Assembly: GCA_934647945.1 (NCBI GenBank)
Contig: CAKUFK010000001.1
Location: forward strand, 380,265-444,264
DNA: 64,000 nt
Direction: 5' to 3'
Origin: an uncultured Eubacteriales bacterium
Lineage (GTDB): Bacteria; Bacillota; Clostridia; Oscillospirales; Acutalibacteraceae
The notes beneath the pieces were generated by a model. The model worked only from the letters and a program-made list of their open reading frames with translations, was not told the origin of the DNA and did no database searches. Positions 35,341-41,826 of the stretch are shown here, piece by piece. Both the position numbers and the translations under genes were made by a program. Every line of letters begins with the position of its first letter. Positions within the stretch are counted from its first letter, which is position 1.

Positions 35341-36507
35341 TCAGGTATAGCTGTGCTCCACTGTGGCCACGATAAACAGCCGCGGATCCAGCCGCTGGAC
35401 CCGCCGCTCGATTTCCTGCCCGAGCGGCGTATCCTCTTTATATCCGTAAGGCACCACCAGGTCGAAAATCAGATTGGTGTGCGTCTCTCCGAACACCACC
35501 CGGAAATCGTGCATCTCCAGCCGTTCATCGATATCCCTCAAAACGGCCTCGACGAGCTGGCGGAGGGTCTCCACCCGTTCGTCCTCGGTGTCGACCGGAT
35601 CCATGTGGATGCAGGCGATGGCATGGAATTTCCGCATCAGTTCCTTTTCGATGCAGTCGATCCGGTCATGGCTGCGCATCATGTCCTCCCGGCAGGGGAC
35701 CTCCGCGTGCAGGGAGAGCACGCACCGGCCCGGGCCGTAGTTGTGGACCATGACGTCATGCACCCCGACAATCCCTTCGTAGGACAGCACCATCTCCTTG
35801 ATGCCCCGGACCATATCCGGATCGGGCGCCTGCCCGAGCAGAGGGGACACCGCCTCCCGCACAATGGAGAAGCCGGACCAGATCACGAACAGCGCCACGG
35901 CAGCGCCTACATATCCGTCGACCGCCACACCGGTCCCCCATCCGACCAGAGAGGACAAGAGCACCACCCCAGTGCAGATCACGTCGTTCCGGCTGTCCGT
36001 CGCCGCCGCCTTCAGGGTCTCGGAGCGGATGATGCCACCGATTTTACGGTTGAACAGCGCCATCCAGAGCTTGACGAGGATGGACATCGCCAGAATCACG
36101 ATCGACAAGACCGAAATGGCCGTAGGCGTCGGATGCAGAATTTTATCTACCGCCGATTTGGCCAGCTCGAAGCCCGCCACCATAATGAGCGCCGCGACGG
36201 CGAGGGCGGAGAGGTACTCCATCCGTCCGTGGCCGAAGGGATGCTCCTTGTCCGGAGGGGCGGACGAGAGTTTGAAGCCCACCAGGGTAACGATGGAAGA
36301 GCCTGCGTCGGACAGGTTGTTGAACGCGTCGGCCACGATCGCCAGGCTGCCGGAGAGCAGGCCCGCGGCGAGCTTGGCCGCAAACAGCAGGACGTTGGCC
36401 GTGAGCCCCGAGGCCCCGGCCAGCCGCCCATAGGCATATCGCACCCGGTCATTGTCCACGTCCTCCCGGTTTTTGACAAACGTGCGGATAAGCGCCTCGG
36501 TCAGCAT
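35341..36507 (-). CDS. Cation diffusion facilitator family transporter
   Basis: The 388-residue protein has six membrane helices. The metal-site motifs are NNLSDA (helix 2), HPFGHGRMEYL in the following loop, and DSRNDV (helix 5). A long cytoplasmic C-terminal domain follows, with histidines (HDVMVHNYGPG, HAIACIHMDP) resembling the dimerising CDF tail. CDF proteins export Zn2+, Mn2+, Fe2+ or similar by proton antiport. The D/N composition could suit Mn2+ or Zn2+; I do not assign the ion. It overlaps the HAD gene by 7 bases. Confidence 0.92.
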   Translation of the reverse strand: MLTEALIRTFVKNREDVDNDRVRYAYGRLAGASGLTANVLLFAAKLAAGLLSGSLAIVADAFNNLSDAGSSIVTLVGFKLSSAPPDKEHPFGHGRMEYLSALAVAALIMVAGFELAKSAVDKILHPTPTAISVLSIVILAMSILVKLWMALFNRKIGGIIRSETLKAAATDSRNDVICTGVVLLSSLVGWGTGVAVDGYVGAAVALFVIWSGFSIVREAVSPLLGQAPDPDMVRGIKEMVLSYEGIVGVHDVMVHNYGPGRCVLSLHAEVPCREDMMRSHDRIDCIEKELMRKFHAIACIHMDPVDTEDERVETLRQLVEAVLRDIDERLEMHDFRVVFGETHTNLIFDLVVPYGYKEDTPLGQEIERRVQRLDPRLFIVATVEHSYT

Positions 36508-37337
36508 GCGAGTCCCTCCATTCTCGCGATCGCCATGGCCACGCCGTCCTCGTCGTTGCCCCCGATGACCTCATCCGCCTGCGCCTTGGCTTCCGGAAGG
36601 CCGTTCGCCACGACACAGGCCACGTCGGCGGCCTTCAGCATGGGCAGGTCGTTGAGATTGTCCCCGAAGGCAACCACCCGCGTGGCGCCCAGACGTTCCC
36701 GGAGAGACCGCATCGCGGCGTCTTTGCCCGCCCCGGCGTGGAAAATCTCCATAAACCAGTTGTTCTCCATATAGACGTCCCGATACACCACAGTCTGGAT
36801 GCCCGGGACATCCCGCAACGCCGCCGCCAGCGCTTCCATTTTCTCGCGGGTATCCTGCATGGAAAAATAAAATCCACCCGTCTCCGGTTCATAGGCCGGC
36901 AGGATCCGGATGCAGCCGGGGAAACGGGCGTTGCGCTTGTCCATGAATGCCCGCTCCCCTTCCGAGGTCACCCCGGTGGAGACGCCCATCACCTCGTCTG
37001 CGTGAACCTGATACAGCAGCGGCGTTTTGCCGTAACCCGCACAGATGTCCAACACCCGCCGGATAGTGTCCGGGGAAAGGGCGCGCGTCTCGACCACCTT
37101 CCGCCGCGACATGTCGTACAGCATCGATCCGTTGCCCAGCACAAACGGCACGTTCCATTTCACGCCGCTGAGGTCCAGCAGATTCAGCCCAATGAGGATA
37201 CGGGCCGTCGCAGCCGTAAAGAGGCCTCCGGCATCGATCAGTCGGCCCAGGATGTCCACGGTTTTCGGGGTCAGGCAGGCTCCGGGCGCCAGCAGTGTCC
37301 CGTCCAGGTCGCTGATATACAGGGTTTTCTCCGTCAT
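36501..37337 (-). CDS. HAD-superfamily phosphatase, Cof type
   Basis: The 278-residue protein has HAD motif I SDLDGTLL near the N terminus, a C2-type cap, and motif III/IV VVAFGDNLNDLPMLKAAD near the C terminus (about 215-232). Cof-type members dephosphorylate sugar phosphates, FMN or similar small molecules. The ATG at 37337 has GAGG 10 bases upstream; an ATG at 37352 overlapping the Nudix stop (ATGA) is the alternative and would add five residues. Confidence 0.9.
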   Translation of the reverse strand: MTEKTLYISDLDGTLLAPGACLTPKTVDILGRLIDAGGLFTAATARILIGLNLLDLSGVKWNVPFVLGNGSMLYDMSRRKVVETRALSPDTIRRVLDICAGYGKTPLLYQVHADEVMGVSTGVTSEGERAFMDKRNARFPGCIRILPAYEPETGGFYFSMQDTREKMEALAAALRDVPGIQTVVYRDVYMENNWFMEIFHAGAGKDAAMRSLRERLGATRVVAFGDNLNDLPMLKAADVACVVANGLPEAKAQADEVIGGNDEDGVAMAIARMEGLAC

Positions 37338-37348
37338 CGTCCCAATCC

Positions 37349-37870
37349 TCATTTCACAGGAAGAATATCCGGCTCGCCGTCGAGGGAGCGGAATAAAAAA
37401 TCAAAATACGGGGATCCGTAATGATGAAAACGGCGGCGCTTCACCATCTCCATGAGCTGCCCGCGGGAGACCCAGCGGGCGTCGGCGACCTCCTCTTTCT
37501 GCAGGCGGAGGGCCGACAGCGGCACATCCCGCCGGAGCCGCCAAAGATCGCACAAAGAGTTGCGGCGGCGCAGACGGCCGAGCCGTTTGAGTTCGGAAGG
37601 GGCGGCCTCGATCCCCAGCTCCTCCGACAGCTCGCGCGCGGCGGCCGTCAGGCTGTCCTCCCCCGCCAGGGCGGAGCCTCCGGTCACCGCCCAGGTATCC
37701 GGCATCAGTTTGAGATGCGGGGCGCGTTTCTGGATGAGCAGGCGGCCCTTGGAATCCTCCACCCAGATGTGGACCACCAGATGATATTGCCCTGGCCGGA
37801 GCTTGTCCCCCCGTACCAGTGTTTGTCCCAAAGGACGGCCGTCGCCGTCCAGCAAATCCCATTTTTCCAT
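37349..37870 (-). CDS. Nudix hydrolase
   Basis: The 173-residue protein carries a complete Nudix box from the GGSALAG glycine to LSEELGI (about 54-76), with the RE..EE..G metal-binding core. The surrounding sequence (WDLLDGDGRPLGQ, then HLVVHIWVEDSKGRLLIQKRA) matches the isopentenyl-diphosphate-isomerase-like branch of small bacterial Nudix proteins. The substrate is unknown. The ATG at 37870 has GGGAGG 10 bases upstream. It is the first gene of the four-gene operon. Confidence 0.9.
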   Translation of the reverse strand: MEKWDLLDGDGRPLGQTLVRGDKLRPGQYHLVVHIWVEDSKGRLLIQKRAPHLKLMPDTWAVTGGSALAGEDSLTAAARELSEELGIEAAPSELKRLGRLRRRNSLCDLWRLRRDVPLSALRLQKEEVADARWVSRGQLMEMVKRRRFHHYGSPYFDFLFRSLDGEPDILPVK

Positions 37871-37909
37871 AGCCAAGCGGCCTCCCTTCCCCGGCGGGTT
37901 CCTTCTCAT

Positions 37910-38177
37910 CGGCCGGAGACAACGTACTCTTTATGTTAATCCATTTAAAAGGAAATGTCTAGACTTTCCTTTCGAAATCCGTTCCAAAATCCCTGCCCGG
38001 CACCATTTTTCATCGTCCCGCGTATAGTTTTTCCAAGAGTGTTCATACTAGCTTACGTCTCCGCTCCTGTCCGGGAAAAGAGAATGCCGTCTCCGACCTG
38101 CGCGCGGCCCCTTCTGCTTGACCGTGCGCACACCCGCAAAAGCGAAAAAAACTTCGAAAAAAGATGGAAATTCGCTC
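37910..38177. other. Gene-free spacer upstream of the tRNA cluster
   Basis: No gene, RNA or strong repeat is seen. It must hold the promoter of the leftward Nudix operon, but no box stands out. Confidence 0.4.
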
Positions 38178-38206
38178 TTGACATTCGGGGGGATATCGTG
38201 TATGAT
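38178..38206 (+). promoter_or_regulatory. Promoter of the tRNA-5S cluster
   Basis: TTGACA (38178-38183) and TATGAT (38201-38206) are 17 bases apart, 19 bases before tRNA-Lys. Confidence 0.85.
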
Positions 38207-38225
38207 ATTCAAGCAGTTCCGGTAT

Positions 38226-38301
38226 GCACCATTAGCTCAGTTGGTAGAGCACCTGACTCTTAATCAGGGTGTCCCGGGTTCGAGTCCCTGATGGTGCACC
38301 A
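38226..38301 (+). tRNA. tRNA-Lys (CTT)
   Basis: Cloverleaf with acceptor GCACCAT/ATGGTGC, D-arm TAGCTCAGTTGGTAGAGC, anticodon stem CCTGA/TCAGG with loop CTCTTAA (anticodon CTT), TTCGAGT T-loop and encoded CCA. The T-stem has one C-U mismatch. Confidence 0.95.
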
Positions 38302-38304
38302 TAC

Positions 38305-38380
38305 GGCCCGTTGGTCAAGTGGCCTAAGACTCCGGCCTCTCACGCCGGCAACACGAGTTCGAATCTCGTACGGGTCACCA
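38305..38380 (+). tRNA. tRNA-Glu (CTC)
   Basis: Acceptor GGCCCGT/ACGGGTC, anticodon stem CCGGC/GCCGG with loop CTCTCAC (anticodon CTC), T-arm ACGAG-TTCGAAT-CTCGT and encoded CCA. Confidence 0.95.
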
Positions 38381-38382
38381 TA

Positions 38383-38498
38383 GTCGGTGCCGATGGCGGT
38401 GGGGGTACACCCGTTCCCATCCCGAACACGGCAGTTAAGCCCATTTGCGCCCACGATACTTGGCTGGAAGCGGCCTGGGAAAATAGGTAGGCGCCGAC
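38383..38498 (+). rRNA. rrf: 5S ribosomal RNA
   Basis: About 116 bases with the 5S core GTACACCCGTTCCCATCCCG followed by AACACGGCAGTTAAGCCC. The ends GTCGGTGCC and GGCGCCGAC pair as helix I. No 16S or 23S gene is within the window, so this copy sits in a tRNA cluster apart from an rRNA operon. A TGTGGGG/CCCCCACA hairpin (38502-38520) follows, perhaps a processing signal. Confidence 0.95.
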
Positions 38499-38526
38499 CT
38501 CTGTGGGGTAAACCCCCACAACACAT

Positions 38527-38602
38527 TCCTCCTTAGCTCAGTTGGTAGAGCATGCGGCTGTTAACCGCAGGGTCGTTGGTTCGAGTCCAACAGGGGGAGC
38601 CA
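38527..38602 (+). tRNA. tRNA-Asn (GTT)
   Basis: Acceptor TCCTCCT/AGGGGGA, D-arm TAGCTCAGTTGGTAGAGC, anticodon stem TGCGG/CCGCA with loop CTGTTAA (anticodon GTT), T-arm GTTGG-TTCGAGT-CCAAC and encoded CCA. A degenerate partial copy lies about 100 bases downstream. Confidence 0.96.
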
Positions 38603-38603
38603 A

Positions 38604-38645
38604 AAAGACGAGACACGGTTTTTTTGCCGTGTCTCGTCTTTTTTC
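38604..38645 (+). terminator. Terminator of the tRNA-5S cluster
   Basis: A 15-bp stem (38604-38618 with 38627-38641) and T-rich loop are followed by a T-run. It starts directly after the tRNA-Asn CCA. Confidence 0.9.
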
Positions 38646-38686
38646 TGCTATTGGGATCGGGGCGGAGACCCTGTGTTTCGGCAGAC

Positions 38687-38816
38687 GCATCGCGGCTGTT
38701 AACTGGCTCAGGTGCCGCCGCTGCCAGCGGCAGATGCAGGCGGTGCCTGAGCAGGAAGAAACAACTCTGTTTCTGACCGGTGGGTCGTTGGTTCGAGCTT
38801 GGCAGGGGAGCCGCGT
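38687..38816 (+). pseudogene. Interrupted, degenerate tRNA-Asn copy
   Basis: The anticodon-arm half (38687-38703, GCAT, one extra C, GCGGCTGTTAAC) matches the intact tRNA-Asn. The T-arm and acceptor half (38782-38812; exact over GGGTCGTTGGTTCGAG, then CAGGGGAGCC) also matches. Between them 78 bases with two hairpins replace the right side of the anticodon stem. The D-arm is not recognisable and no CCA is encoded. The T-stem keeps five pairs only through one GC and four GU pairs. Confidence 0.6.
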
Positions 38817-39149
38817 CGCTGCGGGCTATGTATCGTTCGCGACGACTTTTCGCAAAAAGCTATCGGCTCACCTGCTCGGTTGTAAACGTCCTCACAGCGT
38901 TTTGCTGTTCACCATCAGCTTTTTGCGGTTTGCGCGCCTGCGGCGCGGGTTCGAATCTTGCCGCAAAAGCGGATGGGGCATCTTTTTTGTATCCTTTTGT
39001 CTTGTGTTAGCGTTTTGGAACCGCCGGTCGTACTGGTGAAAAATTAAGGAAGGCTTCGCAACAGGTTTTCCCGAAGGGAAAACGCCCAAAAGAGGTCTCC
39101 TTATACGAACCAGAACAAACCCCAGCCGTGCCCAACCCGGCCGTTTTTA
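38817..39149. other. Gene-free region with tRNA-like T-arm and inverted repeats
   Basis: An 11-bp inverted repeat (38851-38861 with 38917-38927) spans 55 bases containing CGGTTGTAAACG. A CGCGCC/GGCGCG hairpin and a T-loop-like GGGTTCGAATCTTG (38947-38960) follow. A further GTTTTCCC/GGGAAAAC hairpin lies at 39064-39082. No protein gene is supported; open frames here start inside the tRNA sequence. Confidence 0.5.
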
Positions 39150-39178
39150 TTGTATTCCGCCGTCAGCCATGCTATAAT
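39150..39178 (+). promoter_or_regulatory. Promoter of the fchA-folD pair
   Basis: TTGTAT (39150-39155) and TATAAT (39173-39178) are 17 bases apart, about 65 bases before the start codon; the -10 is extended by TGC. Confidence 0.8.
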
Positions 39179-39243
39179 AGCGGCAGTACGCCGGACGGCT
39201 GTCTCTCGCCGTACCGGCCATTCTGAACGATGGAGGAAACCGC

Positions 39244-39861
39244 ATGAACGACACCATGGACACCATACTCGGCAAAATCGCCTCTCCGGACAACGCCTAC
39301 GGCGGAGGGGGCGTTTCCGCACTGGCAGGGTCACTCGGCACCGCGCTCGCCCGGATGGTCTGCCATCTGCAGGAACGCAAAGCGGAGCCGGCTCTGCAGA
39401 CGGAATATGCCTCCCTGCTGGATCAGCTCAGCTCATTGGAAAACCGTCTGATCGGCCTGTTTGAAGAAGACGCCCGTTCCTTCGAGCCGCTGCAGGCCAT
39501 GTACAAGGTCAGGCCCCAGACCGACGAGGAAAAACGGGACAAGGCATCCCGCATGGAAGCGCTGCTCGAGCAGGCGGCACAAACCCCTCTCGACATCATG
39601 GAAACCGGCTGCGCCGCGCTGCGCCTGCTCGACCGGCTGGCAGATATCTGCCCGAAGCTTCTCATCAGCGACATCGGCATTGCGGTCTCGTTGTGCCACA
39701 CCTGTGTCAAGGGTGCGGAATACAACGTCGCGATCAACGCAGGGATGATCCGGGATCCGGATCGTGCGGCCCCGCTTTTCGAACAGCGCGACCGCCTGCG
39801 CCGGGAAGCGGATACCCTGTCCGGCGATATGATGAAAAAAGTGGAGGACAAGCTGGGCTGA
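39244..39861 (+). CDS. fchA: Cyclodeaminase/cyclohydrolase family protein (FchA type)
   Basis: The 205-residue all-helical protein matches the formiminotransferase-cyclodeaminase C-terminal domain family. It has the N-terminal glycine-rich folate-binding segment SPDNAYGGGGVSALAGSLG and the C-terminal KGAEYNVAINAGMI. Stand-alone members act as 5,10-methenyl-tetrahydrofolate cyclohydrolase or formimino-THF cyclodeaminase. No histidine-degradation gene is near. The next gene is a FolD lacking its own cyclohydrolase residues, so the cyclohydrolase role is favoured. ATGGAGGAAACCGC precedes the ATG. Confidence 0.88.
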   Translation: MNDTMDTILGKIASPDNAYGGGGVSALAGSLGTALARMVCHLQERKAEPALQTEYASLLDQLSSLENRLIGLFEEDARSFEPLQAMYKVRPQTDEEKRDKASRMEALLEQAAQTPLDIMETGCAALRLLDRLADICPKLLISDIGIAVSLCHTCVKGAEYNVAINAGMIRDPDRAAPLFEQRDRLRREADTLSGDMMKKVEDKLG

Positions 39862-39892
39862 CGCCCCTCGTCCATAAAAGGAGAATGCGAAT

Positions 39893-40744
39893 ATGAGCGA
39901 CTTCTTCAACTGCAAAGAGGTCTCTGCCAAGATCGATACCGATACCGCGCAAAAAATCGAGGCTCTGGCAGCCTCGGATGTGCAGGTGCGCCTCGCCCTG
40001 TTCCAGATCGGGGACAACGCGGACGAAAGCGCCTACGCCTCTGCGGTCATCCGGAAATGCGGGCTGCTCGGGGTGGAAGCCGAGCTTCACCGTTTTCCGG
40101 AGGATGTGACCTCCGATGAATATTTGGCCGCGTTCCGGAAGGCAAACGGCAACGACGAGGTGGACGGCCTGCTCCTGCTGCAGCCCCTCCCCCGCCATAT
40201 CGAGGCGGAAACCATCAAGCGGGAAATCCATCCCGCCAAGGACGTCGACGGGTTTGGATACACCAATATGGCGTATCTCTATGCCGGAGACCGCCGCGCC
40301 CTCCCTCCCTGTACGGCTCAGGCCGTCATCGAGATTCTGGAGCACACCGGAGTGGAGCTTTCGGGCATAAACGCCGCCGTGGTCGGTCGCAGCCCAGTCG
40401 TGGGCAAGCCCCTTTCCCTGCTCCTCCTGGCCCGGAACGCCACCGTGACCATGTGCCATTCGAGGACCCGGGATCTCGCGGACATCTGCCGCCGGGCCGA
40501 TCTGCTGGTTTCCGCGACCGGCAAGGCCCATCTGATCGGCCGCGGCCATGTCACAGACCGGACGGTTCTCGTGGATGTCGGGGTCAGCACGGATGAAACC
40601 GGGACCCTGTGCGGGGATGTGGACGTGGCCGATGTACAGGACATCGTCAGCCGTATGACCAAAAGCAGCCTTTCCCTCGGGGCGGTCACCACCTCGGTGC
40701 TGCTGCGGCATACCGTCCTGTCAGCGGCCCGCCGCGTCGGATAA
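39893..40744 (+). CDS. folD: Methylenetetrahydrofolate dehydrogenase, FolD family lacking cyclohydrolase residues
   Basis: The 283-residue protein aligns along its length with FolD. IHPAKDVDGFGYTN binds folate and GRSPVVGKPLSLLLL forms the NADP site. However, the catalytic lysine (E. coli Lys54, in Y-x3-K) is Val52 here (YASAV). The conserved Gln of VQLPLP is displaced (LLQPLP), and the usual PGGVGPxT motif reads KSSLSLGAVT. These changes predict a dehydrogenase without cyclohydrolase activity. The enzyme oxidises 5,10-methylene-THF to methenyl-THF; the adjacent FchA would complete the step to 10-formyl-THF. Confidence 0.88.
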   Translation: MSDFFNCKEVSAKIDTDTAQKIEALAASDVQVRLALFQIGDNADESAYASAVIRKCGLLGVEAELHRFPEDVTSDEYLAAFRKANGNDEVDGLLLLQPLPRHIEAETIKREIHPAKDVDGFGYTNMAYLYAGDRRALPPCTAQAVIEILEHTGVELSGINAAVVGRSPVVGKPLSLLLLARNATVTMCHSRTRDLADICRRADLLVSATGKAHLIGRGHVTDRTVLVDVGVSTDETGTLCGDVDVADVQDIVSRMTKSSLSLGAVTTSVLLRHTVLSAARRVG

Positions 40745-40792
40745 AAATCACCGTCTTTTCCAAAAACTATGGCAGAGATTCAGCAGACGGGC

Positions 40793-40828
40793 GGTGGCGG
40801 CTCTCTCCCGGGACAGGAGTCCGCCACC
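40793..40828 (+). terminator. Inverted repeat after folD
   Basis: GGTGGCGG (40793-40800) pairs with CCGCCACC (40821-40828), with further CTC/GAG pairing inside. The T-run is missing, so terminator function is tentative. From 40829 to 41033 nothing else is seen. Confidence 0.4.
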
Positions 40829-41033
40829 GTCCTATAAATGCAGGGGATATCCACCCGGATGGACGCCTTCGGTATCCCCGATGTGCCGCTGCACGAGCTT
40901 CAGTATTCCCCGCAGGGGCCGGCGTCTTTCCTTCATCGGAAGGAGCCTTTCCTCCCCCGAATCCCCATGGGGTTTGCAGTATCCGAACGGATGAGACGGC
41001 GCCCCGTGATTTTCCTTTCCGGGGGACCAGAGT

Positions 41034-41399
41034 TCAGCGTCCTGGATCGGAGGCGGCGAGGCGGTGGATGAAACGGCGGAGGGCCGCCCACTCGTCGTCG
41101 CGCATCTCCACAAACGCGCGGAACAGCCTTTGCGCCGGGTCCCCCTGTGTCTTCAGCAGGGCATCGATCCGCTCCAGCAGGTCGCTTTTATCCCATCGGA
41201 ACATCTCTCCCGTCCCCTCTGTCAGCCATTCCCGGCGTACATGGTATTCCCGGCACACCGATTTCAGCATCTGCTCCGTCAGCCCGCGCTCCCCTTTTTC
41301 GATCCGCGAGATCGCCGCTCCCGACACCCCGATCTCACGTCCGAATTCCACCTGGCTCATCTTCAGGACCTTCCTCACTTTGTACAGCCGGCTATTCAT
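41034..41399 (-). CDS. XRE-family helix-turn-helix regulator
   Basis: The 121-residue protein has a Cro/CI-type helix-turn-helix at about 4-58 (LKMSQVEFGREIGVSGAAISRIEKGERG). A C-terminal helical tail contains a phage-repressor-like WLTEGTGEMF segment. The ATG at 41399 is preceded by AAAGGGGAAG; upstream codons in the same frame lack a start signal and homology. No phage genes accompany it. The target is unknown. Confidence 0.85.
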   Translation of the reverse strand: MNSRLYKVRKVLKMSQVEFGREIGVSGAAISRIEKGERGLTEQMLKSVCREYHVRREWLTEGTGEMFRWDKSDLLERIDALLKTQGDPAQRLFRAFVEMRDDEWAALRRFIHRLAASDPGR

Positions 41400-41525
41400 C
41401 GTTGCTTCCCCTTTCCTTGCGCGAGCTCTCCGCGGCGGATCTCCGGCGGGATTCGCGTCTTTCGGGCGCCGGCATCCCAATTCCCCTGTTGGGATGCCCA
41501 TAGCAAACCGCCCTTATCTGGGTCG

Positions 41526-41554
41526 ATCTTAACACCGCGCATTGTCTTAGTCAA
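41526..41554 (-). promoter_or_regulatory. Promoter of the XRE regulator
   Basis: On the minus strand TTGACT (41549-41554) and TAAGAT (41526-41531) are 17 bases apart. Confidence 0.6.
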
Positions 41555-41570
41555 GGAAATCTCGTATATA

Positions 41571-41775
41571 TTATAACAAAGTCGATTTATCGCGCAGCCA
41601 TACTTGCCATAGTAATATTTTTGTGATGATTATACTGACAAAGAAGAGGGATCCGGCCGATGGTTCCCCTTCACTCTTCCTCTTTAAAAAGGCCCGCTTG
41701 ATGCTCTCCGCGCCGCTGGATACATTTCGCCTGAAAAGCACCGGACCATACGCCGCTTCGACGGTAAAGCTATAA
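41571..41775 (+). other. Intergenic region with possible short plus-strand transcript
   Basis: A TATACT box (41631-41636) on the plus strand precedes a 24-codon open frame (ATG 41701, TAA 41773-41775) that stops directly at the base of a plus-strand terminator. The frame has only a weak AAGG site 10 bases upstream. It may be a small RNA or peptide gene, or a chance frame. Confidence 0.3.
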
Positions 41776-41810
41776 CCGGGAGGCCGCCTTCGGCGCCTCC
41801 CGGTTTTTTC
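41776..41810 (+). terminator. Plus-strand terminator downstream of feoB
   Basis: A 9-bp GC stem (41776-41784 with 41795-41803), with additional inner pairing, is followed by TTTTTTC on the plus strand. On the minus strand only a weak T-tract follows, so it can end feoAB only poorly. No annotated plus-strand gene lies before it. Confidence 0.75.
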
Positions 41811-41826
41811 TTTCATTTTCTCCACG

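Noticed and set aside
38571..38797. Possible att sites of an integrated element (16-base repeat of the tRNA-Asn 3' half)
   Set aside because: The two copies are only about 210 bases apart with no integrase or cargo; a degenerate tRNA copy explains them better.
38542..39039. Plus-strand frame of 165 codons
   Set aside because: It begins inside tRNA-Asn and runs through the terminator; its resemblance to database entries would be the common tRNA-derived artefact.
41571..41825. Minus-strand frame beginning MEKMKEKTG with an FTVEA motif
   Set aside because: The pilin-like FTVEA motif was tempting, but the frame begins inside the feoB tail/terminator, lacks a hydrophobic helix after the motif and reads through the hairpin.
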